Source: Chromatiales bacterium (GTDB lineage: Bacteria > Pseudomonadota > Gammaproteobacteria > SZUA-140). Taken from it: 23,370 nt of DNA. The notes beneath the pieces are model-generated. The model saw only the letters and a list, made by a program, of their open reading frames with translations, searched no databases and had not been told where the DNA came from. A program made the translations under genes and the position numbers. The stretch's first letter is position 1. Each line of letters opens with the position of its first letter. The stretch lies in the NCBI GenBank assembly GCA_031285245.1, contig JAITWN010000173.1, positions 1 through 23,370 on the forward strand. The letters are read 5' to 3'. Of the stretch, positions 1-6,430 are shown piece after piece.

Positions 1-157
1 TTGTTTTTTAGCGCGGGGGGTTTTATTTTTTAATAATCCCGCGCGTTTATAATATTTTGTCCCCCGCCCGGGCCTCCCCCACAACCCCCCCCCCCCGCGG
101 CATGGCGTTGATCTGCGACGATGCTCTGAAGCGTTGAATTTATTTGATTTCTGACTC
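1..157. other. Low-complexity window edge, probably poor-quality sequence
   Basis: This stretch contains runs of G, T and A/T followed by a C run of about 14 bases near 85-98, unlike anything else in the window. No convincing reading frame with recognisable protein similarity crosses it. On the minus strand an open frame can be read from the ATG at about 160-158 towards base 1, but it becomes glycine-rich nonsense in the homopolymer. In many relatives topA follows smg; its usual N-terminus is not visible here. The most likely explanation is a low-quality contig end. Confidence 0.6.
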
Positions 158-217
158 ATGCAGTCGGCGCTGATGTGCCTGCTTGTTGCGGCGGTTCAAA
201 GCGCGATTGGATGTGAT

Positions 218-242
218 AGCGAGCGGGTTATGCCCGCTCGCT
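218..242 (-). terminator. Perfect hairpin just after smg, possible terminator
   Basis: A 10-base perfect inverted repeat (arms 218-227 and 233-242, loop TTATG on the plus strand) starts inside the smg stop codon on the minus strand. It would form a GC-rich stem in the smg transcript immediately after translation ends. No run of U follows, so it is not a textbook Rho-independent terminator. It may instead protect the 3' end or act with Rho. Confidence 0.45.
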
Positions 243-706
243 CAGTGCAGTCTGCCGCTCGCGTTGTCGAAGATCAGTGCTTCGATCCAGTCCTGCAGAT
301 GTTCTTCGCCGGTCTGATTGGCAAGCACCATCATGATGATGAGCTTGAAGCGATCGAGATCGAGTTCATCGGGCTCGAGTGCCATGGCGCGTTCGATGAT
401 CAGTTCGCGCGTCTGCGCGCCAATGATGCCAGCGCATTCGAGCGACATGAGATAACCGCGGCATTCGATGTTGAGTTTCGAATGTTCCTGGCGCGAGTAG
501 ATGCGAAATGAACTGTGCGGTGTCTGCGCTTCATGCTCTTCCCCGCGCTGCTGCGTGAGATCTTCCAGCCAGACAAAGGCTTTGTTGATCTCAGACTGCG
601 GAAAGCCCGCATCCTTCAGCACCGTTTTGAGAATGGCTTCATCGTGGGGGACTTCACGCCCTTCCTCCACGTAGTGTTCAAACAGATAGAGCAATACATC
701 CAGCAT
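242..706 (-). CDS. smg: Smg family protein (DUF494)
   Basis: A 154-residue protein with the family's usual length and hallmark N-terminus (MLDVLLYLFEHYVEEG), followed by the conserved predicted-helical segment with GFPQSEINKAFVWLEDL. Smg is a small cytoplasmic protein of unclear function, widely found next to dprA in beta- and gammaproteobacteria. The ATG at 706 directly abuts the dprA stop codon (TGAATG), so translational coupling is likely, with a GGAG-like sequence within the end of dprA. The gene ends in a perfect hairpin. It is probably the last gene of the LysM-dprA-smg transcript. The family assignment is firm; no biochemical role is claimed. Confidence 0.93.
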   Translation of the reverse strand: MLDVLLYLFEHYVEEGREVPHDEAILKTVLKDAGFPQSEINKAFVWLEDLTQQRGEEHEAQTPHSSFRIYSRQEHSKLNIECRGYLMSLECAGIIGAQTRELIIERAMALEPDELDLDRFKLIIMMVLANQTGEEHLQDWIEALIFDNASGRLH

Positions 707-1810
707 TCAGGTCTCCGGCCGTTGGCGCACGTAGGCGCCAGCAGGCGCTGAAGTAATGTAGTTCGCCAACTCCAAGTCTAACAGAATGTGGAGCAGGAAT
801 TCGGGAGCCTGACCAGTGCGCTCGACCAGCATGTCGATGGTGCTCGGAGTGAAGTCGATTTGCGCCAGCACGCCGGCTGCGGTTGCATCGAGTGTGCTCG
901 GCGGTGGCGTGCTCGGTGGCGTCAACGCTCGCGCGGCCTGCGCGATGGCGTCCAGATCTTCGAGGATATCCTGCGTGCACTCAACGAGCTTGGCGCCCTG
1001 GCGCAGCAGTGCGTGACAGCCGCGTGCGCGCGGGTCGTGGATCGAGCCGGGGATGGCGAAGACCTCACGGCCTTGTTCGAGCGCAGCGCGTGCGGTGATC
1101 AATGAGCCACTGCTGAGCGCGGCTTCCACCACCAGCGTGCCAAGGCTGAGGCCGCTGATGATGCGATTGCGGCGTGGAAAGGCCTCCGGCAGCGGCGGTC
1201 GCCCGGGCGCAAACTCTGATACTAGGGCACCCGCAGCAAATATCTCCTCGGCGAGATCGCGGTGCCGGGCGGGATAAACGATATCGAGCCCGGTTGCCGC
1301 GACCGCGATCGTTGTTCCGCCAGCGGCGAGTGCGCCGTGATGGGCGGCGCCGTCGATGCCGATGGCAAGACCACTGGTGACCGTCAGCCCGTGCTGCGTC
1401 AATGCGCTGGCAAAATCACGCGCGTTATCGAGGCCGCTAGGGCTCGGGTTGCGGCTGCCGACGATGGCGAGCTGCAGGCTACTGAGAGAGACTGGGTTGC
1501 CGCGCACGTAAAGCACGAGCGGGGCGTCATGGATTTCTTTCAGCAGTGGCGGGTAGCGTGGATCGTGCAGGGTAAGGGCGTGGTGCCCCGGCTTTTCCAG
1601 CCAGCGCAAATCCGCTTCGATGGCGCGCCAATTGGGAGTGCGCAGGGCTGTAAGCGCACCCTTGGGCAGGGCTTTGATGAGATCTGGAGCGATACCGCCA
1701 GCGCTAAACCACTGGCGAGGATCGGGGTGGCGATTCAGCAGGGCGCGGCAGGCAACCGGGCCGAGACCCGGTATGCGCTGCAGCGCCAGCCAATATTTGA
1801 TGTCATCCAT
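707..1810 (-). CDS. dprA: DNA-processing protein DprA (Smf)
   Basis: A 367-residue DprA. In transformable bacteria DprA loads RecA on incoming single-stranded DNA; it is also present in many species with no known competence. Domain order: an N-terminal helix-hairpin/SAM-like part (about 1-75), then the Rossmann-like DprA core (about 80-290) with IVGSRNPSPSG (116-126), SGLAIGIDGAAH (146-157), the FPRRNRIISGLS loop (211-222) and SSGSLITA (233-240), a Thr/Pro-rich linker (297-306), and a C-terminal winged-helix domain (about 308-365). All core motifs are present and the length is normal, so the protein looks complete. The ATG at 1810 is 40 bases after the LysM gene stop, and the stop abuts smg. 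The order LysM-dprA-smg opposed to def-fmt is a classic proteobacterial arrangement. Confidence 0.96.
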   Translation of the reverse strand: MDDIKYWLALQRIPGLGPVACRALLNRHPDPRQWFSAGGIAPDLIKALPKGALTALRTPNWRAIEADLRWLEKPGHHALTLHDPRYPPLLKEIHDAPLVLYVRGNPVSLSSLQLAIVGSRNPSPSGLDNARDFASALTQHGLTVTSGLAIGIDGAAHHGALAAGGTTIAVAATGLDIVYPARHRDLAEEIFAAGALVSEFAPGRPPLPEAFPRRNRIISGLSLGTLVVEAALSSGSLITARAALEQGREVFAIPGSIHDPRARGCHALLRQGAKLVECTQDILEDLDAIAQAARALTPPSTPPPSTLDATAAGVLAQIDFTPSTIDMLVERTGQAPEFLLHILLDLELANYITSAPAGAYVRQRPET

Positions 1811-1850
1811 GACATAAGCTTTTCCGTAATATTGTGGTGAGGATGGCCCA

Positions 1851-2930
1851 TCAGGGCGGCGTGACGGTATCCATTACGCGCAGATCGCGCTCGGCTTCCA
1901 TAACCAGGGCGTAGCTGACGCGGTCGAAAACGCGGATCAGCATCAGCGTACCGGTGCGTTCGTTGGGCAGTCTCACCGTGCGCTCTGAGCGCTGGGTGGC
2001 GAAGTTATCGCGGACGAGCTCTCCGGTCTGATATACCGCCAGCACATGACCGGACTCCAAACCTTCGTTCGCACCCTGGCTGATCGCTACGACTTGCAGA
2101 CGTCCGACGCGTGCGAGGCCGTCGAGCACTGACAGAATACGACCTTCGACGGCGGTTTCCGGCGGACGTGGCAGGAAATACTGGTTGATCTCGTCCTCGG
2201 CGAGCGGCAGTAAGCGATCGCCAGGCAATACTTCGCGCTCTGAGGTGTCGATCACCAGTGTGGCCGGGTCGCCACCGCGGGTGACGGTCGCGAAGCCGAT
2301 GTGAATGGCTTCATAGCCGAGCACATCTTTACGGTTTTCAGGATTCAGATAGACCTGGCCACGGCGGACGATGTCGTAGCGGGTGATGCCTTCGTCTTTG
2401 ATGCCGCGGGCGTACACCTTGTTGCCAGGGCCGCTGATCAAGCGATCTTCGCTGCTTGCGATGACGTAAGGGCTATCTGTAAGCGCCGTCTGGTCGACGA
2501 TGCGCGGATATTTCAGGAATTGACTGATAGCATCCATCGGAATGGTCGGTATCGCGCTATCGAGCTGAGTGGTGCGCGTGGTCGGCGAGAGCTTGACCGT
2601 GCGCAGACCGCCAGCGTTCCCGCTGATGCCGCTGCCCGGGCGCTCCAGCTTCAGCACCGGCTGACCATCCACCCACTCCAAGCGGATAATATCGCCCGGA
2701 TATATAAGGTGTGGGTTGGAGATTTCAGGGTTGATATGCCAGATTTGCGGCCATATCCACGGATCTTCGAGGAAGCGCGCCGAAATATCCCACAGCGTGT
2801 CACCACGCATGACCACATAGCGGTCCGGGTGATCTGGCGTGAGCTTGATCTTGTCGCCCGCTCCGAAGGCGTTACCGCAGAGGAGGGTAAGCGCCAGTAA
2901 CAGTTTTACAACAAAGGGTTTTTTTGCCAT
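1851..2930 (-). CDS. LysM domain peptidoglycan-binding protein, exported
   Basis: A 359-residue protein with a signal peptide (MAKKPFVVKLLLALTLLCGNAFGA, cleavage near residue 23) and one LysM domain at about 38-84 (YVVMRGDTLWDISARFLEDP followed by WPQIWHINPEISNPHLIYPGD). LysM binds N-acetylglucosamine polymers, so the protein should sit on peptidoglycan in the periplasm. The C-terminal 270 residues have no catalytic motif I can name. This matches the conserved LysM protein encoded between dprA and def in many gammaproteobacteria, whose precise function is not established. It is divergently oriented from def, with a 129-base shared upstream region in which I could not pick a confident promoter. 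It is probably the first gene of the minus-strand operon. Confidence 0.9.
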   Translation of the reverse strand: MAKKPFVVKLLLALTLLCGNAFGAGDKIKLTPDHPDRYVVMRGDTLWDISARFLEDPWIWPQIWHINPEISNPHLIYPGDIIRLEWVDGQPVLKLERPGSGISGNAGGLRTVKLSPTTRTTQLDSAIPTIPMDAISQFLKYPRIVDQTALTDSPYVIASSEDRLISGPGNKVYARGIKDEGITRYDIVRRGQVYLNPENRKDVLGYEAIHIGFATVTRGGDPATLVIDTSEREVLPGDRLLPLAEDEINQYFLPRPPETAVEGRILSVLDGLARVGRLQVVAISQGANEGLESGHVLAVYQTGELVRDNFATQRSERTVRLPNERTGTLMLIRVFDRVSYALVMEAERDLRVMDTVTPP

Positions 2931-3059
2931 CGGACTTGCCTTAGAATCCCGCAGTGAGTCGCCATTGGCGATGGTTTTTCCCGGACACCCGCTACTTATC
3001 GGCGAGGCCGGACGGATGTTTAAGCCCCGCTAAGCCCTGTGACATAGTCGAAACTCGCC

Positions 3060-3563
3060 ATGGCTCTGCTGCATATCCTGCATTATCCCGACCCTCGTCT
3101 GCGTAACCAGGCTCTGCCCGTGGAGCGGGTGGACGATGAAATTCGCCAATTCGCCGACGACATGCTGGAGACTATGTACGACGCCCCTGGTGTTGGCCTC
3201 GCGGCGACCCAGGTCGGTGTTGCCAAGCGCCTGATCGTATTGGATATCAGCGAAGATCGGCAAGATCCTCTTTGCCTAATTAATCCGGTGATTTTGGAGT
3301 CGTTCGGGGCTGAGAAAATGGATGAGGGCTGCCTCTCCGTGCCTGGCGTCACGGAGCCGGTGGAGCGCTCGGCCTGGGTTCGCTACCGGGCGCTCGATCG
3401 TTGCGGCCGCGAAATCGAGCGCGAAGCCGAGGGCCTGCTCGCAGTCTGCATCCAGCATGAAATCGATCATCTCGACGGTAAGCTGTTTGTGGACTATCTG
3501 AGCGAGATGAAGCGTCAGCGCATCAGAAAAAAGCTCGAAAAACAGCGCGTTCGCAGCATGTAG
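3060..3563 (+). CDS. def: Peptide deformylase
   Basis: A 167-residue metalloenzyme that removes the formyl group from the N-terminal methionine of new proteins at the ribosome exit. All three family motifs are intact: GVGLAATQVG (44-53), EGCLSVPG (89-96, metal ligand Cys91) and QHEIDHLDG (132-140, metal ligands His133 and His137, catalytic Glu134). Length and the basic C-terminal tail match bacterial type I PDF. The ATG at 3060 gives the usual start (MALLHILHYPDPRLR). It is the first gene of the plus-strand run and is separated from fmt by one base, so the enzyme that removes formyl groups is co-expressed with the enzyme that adds them. Confidence 0.97.
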   Translation: MALLHILHYPDPRLRNQALPVERVDDEIRQFADDMLETMYDAPGVGLAATQVGVAKRLIVLDISEDRQDPLCLINPVILESFGAEKMDEGCLSVPGVTEPVERSAWVRYRALDRCGREIEREAEGLLAVCIQHEIDHLDGKLFVDYLSEMKRQRIRKKLEKQRVRSM

Positions 3564-3564
3564 C

Positions 3565-4509
3565 ATGCGTATCGTTTTCGCTGGTACGCCGGAATTCGCC
3601 GCCGCCTCGCTACGCGCGCTGCTCGATATCCGTTCCCAAGGGCATGAAATCATCGCGGTCTACACCCAGCCCGACCGTCCCGCCGGGCGTGGCCGGCATT
3701 TGCAGGCGAGCCCAGTCAAGCAGCTCGCACTCGAGCACGGTCTTGTCGTCCGTCAGCCTGCCAGTATGAAAAAGTTTGAGGTATGGGACGAGCTGCGCGC
3801 GGATGCGCCGGATGTCGTGGTGGTAGTGGCCTATGGGTTGATTCTGCCGCCTGCGGTTCTCGCTATCCCGCGCCATGGATGCATCAATGTCCATGCTTCG
3901 CTGTTGCCGCGTTGGCGGGGAGCGGCACCGATTCAGCGTGCCTTGCTCGCCGGTGATGCCGGTACGGGAATCACCATCATCCGCATGGATGCTGGCCTCG
4001 ATACCGGGCCGATGCTGCTGCGCGTTCCGATTGCGATCCAACCTGAAGATACTGCCGGCATGCTGCACGACCGGCTGGCATTGGCTGGTGCGGGGGCGCT
4101 GGTCGAAGCTTTGGGTGGACTCGTCAGTGGCTTGATCAGTGCGCAGCCGCAGGACAACGCGCTTGCAACCTATGCCGCCAAGATCGACAAAGCTGAGGCG
4201 ATGCTCGACTGGAGTGAACCGGCGCAAACGCTGGAGCGCAAAGTGCGGGCCTTCAACCCATCGCCGGTGGCAAGCGCTGAATTGAACACCGGATTAGTTG
4301 AGTGGGGATCGCTGCGCGTCTGGCGCGCGGTGGCGCTGCCGGATGATGCGACAGGCCATATGCCAGGTACCGTGTTGGCCGCGGGCAAAACCGGCATCGA
4401 TGTGGCGACCGGAGACGGCGTGCTCCGACTGCTTGAGGTGCAGCGCCCTGGAGGCCGGCCCGTGGAAGTTGCCGATTTTCTCAACGCCATTCGCAGCAAA
4501 CTCTCATGA
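3565..4509 (+). CDS. fmt: Methionyl-tRNA formyltransferase
   Basis: A 314-residue enzyme that formylates initiator Met-tRNA using 10-formyltetrahydrofolate. The N-terminal catalytic domain begins MRIVFAGTPEFAA and carries the conserved catalytic triad Asn108, His110 (INVHASLLPRWRGAAPI) and Asp146 (MDAGLDTGPM). The C-terminal tRNA-binding domain (about 205-314) is present. The usual NPWP motif there reads NPSP, a small departure. The ATG lies one base after the def stop, and the stop overlaps the rsmB start (ATGA). Length is standard. Confidence 0.97.
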   Translation: MRIVFAGTPEFAAASLRALLDIRSQGHEIIAVYTQPDRPAGRGRHLQASPVKQLALEHGLVVRQPASMKKFEVWDELRADAPDVVVVVAYGLILPPAVLAIPRHGCINVHASLLPRWRGAAPIQRALLAGDAGTGITIIRMDAGLDTGPMLLRVPIAIQPEDTAGMLHDRLALAGAGALVEALGGLVSGLISAQPQDNALATYAAKIDKAEAMLDWSEPAQTLERKVRAFNPSPVASAELNTGLVEWGSLRVWRAVALPDDATGHMPGTVLAAGKTGIDVATGDGVLRLLEVQRPGGRPVEVADFLNAIRSKLS

Positions 4510-5861
4510 GCGCAGTGCCGAGTGCTAGGCTTGCCGCGGTCAGGATTCTCACCGAGGTTTATGACGATCGACGTTCGCTGACGCAGGCGAGCGCCGAAGT
4601 GCTGCCTCAAATCAGCGATCCGCGTGATCGCGCGCTGACTCAAGATCTCTGTTATGGCGTGCTGCGCTTCGGCCCGCGGCTCGAAGCGCTGACGGGCAAG
4701 CTCCTCAACAAACCACTCGCCGCGCGTGATGGCGATGTGCAGTGCCTGATTCTGGTCGGCTTGTATCAACTGCTATACACCCGCGTTCCTGCGCATGCTG
4801 CGGTTGCCGCTACCGTGGCGGTGACCGCAGCACTCGGTAAATCATGGGCGCGTGGTCTGGTCAACGCGGTATTGCGGCGTTGCCAGCGCGAGAGCGAGGA
4901 GCTACTGGCGCGCGTAGATGCCGATGACGCCGCGTCACTTGCGCATCCGCGCTGGTTGCTGGAGCGTTTTCGCCGCGACTGGCCGCAGGATTGGCGTCGC
5001 ATTGCCGAAGCGGGCAATGAGCATCCGCCGATGTGGCTGCGTGTCAATCGATTGCGCGGTCCGCGCGAGGCATATCTGCAAGAATTGCAGGCGGCTGGAT
5101 TTTCTGCTGCCGCGCCGGCGCATACACCTGATGGACTTTTGCTCGACAAGCCGACCGATGTCGCGCGCTTGCCGGGTTTCGCGCAAGGCCGCTTTTCCGT
5201 GCAGGATGGCGCTGCGCAGCAGGCCGCAGCCCTGCTCGATCTGCATGCTGGCCAACGTGTGCTCGATCTGTGCGCAGCGCCAGGTGGCAAGACCGCGCAC
5301 ATCCTCGAGCGCGGCATTGATCTCGCGGCCCTAGTGGCAGTGGATGTAGATGCCGCGCGTCTGGCGCGAGTACAAGACACGCTCAATCGACTGGGGCTCG
5401 TCGCACAATTGCGCTGCGCCGATGCGGCGCACGCTGACGAGTGGTGGGATGGCGTAGCCTTCGATCGCGTGTTGCTCGATGCGCCTTGCTCGGGCACCGG
5501 CGTCATTCGCCGTCATCCCGATATCAAGCGACTGCGACGCGCTGAGGATATCGCGGGGCTCGCTGCGCGTCAGCGCGAATTGCTCGATGCTGCCTGGCGC
5601 GTACTCGCTCCCGGCGGGATGCTCTTGTACGCTACATGCTCTATCATTCACGACGAAAATAATCTGCAAATACAGGATTTCCTCGCCCGACATGACGACG
5701 CGCGTTTGCGCCCTCATGTCGCAAGCCATGCGCTCGAATGGGGACGGGCGCTGCCATTCGGCAGACAGATCCTTCCGGGTGAGCATGACATGGATGGTTT
5801 TTTCTACGCGTGTATAGACAAGCTGGCGCTTTCGCTGCCTGCTGCGCAATCGGCAGACTGA
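4506..5861 (+). CDS. rsmB: 16S rRNA (cytosine-967 C5)-methyltransferase RsmB
   Basis: A 451-residue SAM-dependent RNA methyltransferase (also called Sun or Fmu). It has an N-terminal NusB-like RNA-binding domain (about 1-135), a linker, and a C-terminal Rossmann methyltransferase domain. The SAM-binding motif is LDLCAAPGGKTAHILE (253-268). The two cysteines of m5C enzymes are present: Cys328 in DAPCSGTGVIRRHPDIK, and Cys378 in YATCS, the catalytic one by family analogy. Its start overlaps the fmt stop by four bases, the arrangement seen across many gamma- and betaproteobacteria. All motifs are intact and length is normal. Confidence 0.97.
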   Translation: MSAVPSARLAAVRILTEVYDDRRSLTQASAEVLPQISDPRDRALTQDLCYGVLRFGPRLEALTGKLLNKPLAARDGDVQCLILVGLYQLLYTRVPAHAAVAATVAVTAALGKSWARGLVNAVLRRCQRESEELLARVDADDAASLAHPRWLLERFRRDWPQDWRRIAEAGNEHPPMWLRVNRLRGPREAYLQELQAAGFSAAAPAHTPDGLLLDKPTDVARLPGFAQGRFSVQDGAAQQAAALLDLHAGQRVLDLCAAPGGKTAHILERGIDLAALVAVDVDAARLARVQDTLNRLGLVAQLRCADAAHADEWWDGVAFDRVLLDAPCSGTGVIRRHPDIKRLRRAEDIAGLAARQRELLDAAWRVLAPGGMLLYATCSIIHDENNLQIQDFLARHDDARLRPHVASHALEWGRALPFGRQILPGEHDMDGFFYACIDKLALSLPAAQSAD

Positions 5862-5863
5862 AA

Positions 5864-6430
5864 ATGCAGGGTGCTCGCATCGGTTTGATCATGTTGTGCC
5901 TGTCCGCCGTCTGGGCGGGCGGTGCGCGCACGCAGGAACAGGAATCTGCCGGCATCCAAGTCACAGACGTGCATGTAGTGCTCCATGATGAAGTCTATTA
6001 TCTCGATGCCAGCGTCGAATATGTCCTCAGTCGACAACTCAGCGAAGCGCTCGAGCGTGGCGTGGCGCTGCCGGTAGTGATTGAAATCGAGATTCTGCGC
6101 GAACGTCCCTATATATGGAATGAGACCGTGGCTACGCTCGCGCAGCGCTACGAACTTAACTACCACGCGCTCACTCGCCAGTACATGCTACGCAATCTCA
6201 ATATTGGTACTCAATCCTCTTATCCCTCGCGCGTGGCTGCGCTTGGCGCGCTTGGCCGCGTTGTCAGTCTGCCGTTGATCGATGCCAATCTGCTTGAGCC
6301 AGACGTGGCTTATCAGGGTAGGTTGCGCGTGCGCATCGACACCGATGCTTTGCCGGCACCGCTACGCCTGCGCGCATTGGCAATGCCTGAATGGCGGCTC
6401 GGCAGCGGGTGGCACGAGTGGCGTTTCTGA
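5864..6430 (+). CDS. DUF4390 family exported protein
   Basis: A 188-residue protein starting at the ATG two bases after the rsmB stop. An upstream in-frame start at 5810 would overlap rsmB by 52 bases and hide the signal peptide, so it is less likely. The N-terminus (MQGARIGLIMLCLSAVWAGGARTQ) is a typical signal peptide with cleavage near residue 20-23. The mature part, about 165 residues, matches the DUF4390 pattern: VTDVHVVLHDEVYYLDASVEYVLS and a terminal LPAPLRLRALAMPEWRLGSGWHEW. The function is unknown. The family is characteristically encoded directly upstream of ntrY, as here, which suggests a periplasmic role linked to this sensor. That link is inference from position only. Confidence 0.85.
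   Translation: MQGARIGLIMLCLSAVWAGGARTQEQESAGIQVTDVHVVLHDEVYYLDASVEYVLSRQLSEALERGVALPVVIEIEILRERPYIWNETVATLAQRYELNYHALTRQYMLRNLNIGTQSSYPSRVAALGALGRVVSLPLIDANLLEPDVAYQGRLRVRIDTDALPAPLRLRALAMPEWRLGSGWHEWRF

Noticed and set aside
2301..2900. 199-residue plus-strand frame opposite the LysM gene
   Set aside because: The minus-strand frame has a signal peptide and a LysM domain; the opposing frame has no family signature.
2931..3059. Divergent promoters between the LysM gene and def
   Set aside because: Promoters must exist nearby, but candidate -35/-10 pairs had spacings of about 12 or 22 bases, so none could be called.
4766..5506. 246-residue minus-strand frame inside rsmB
   Set aside because: Antisense to the RsmB catalytic domain; its Ser/Arg/Ala-rich composition is typical of an out-of-frame translation.
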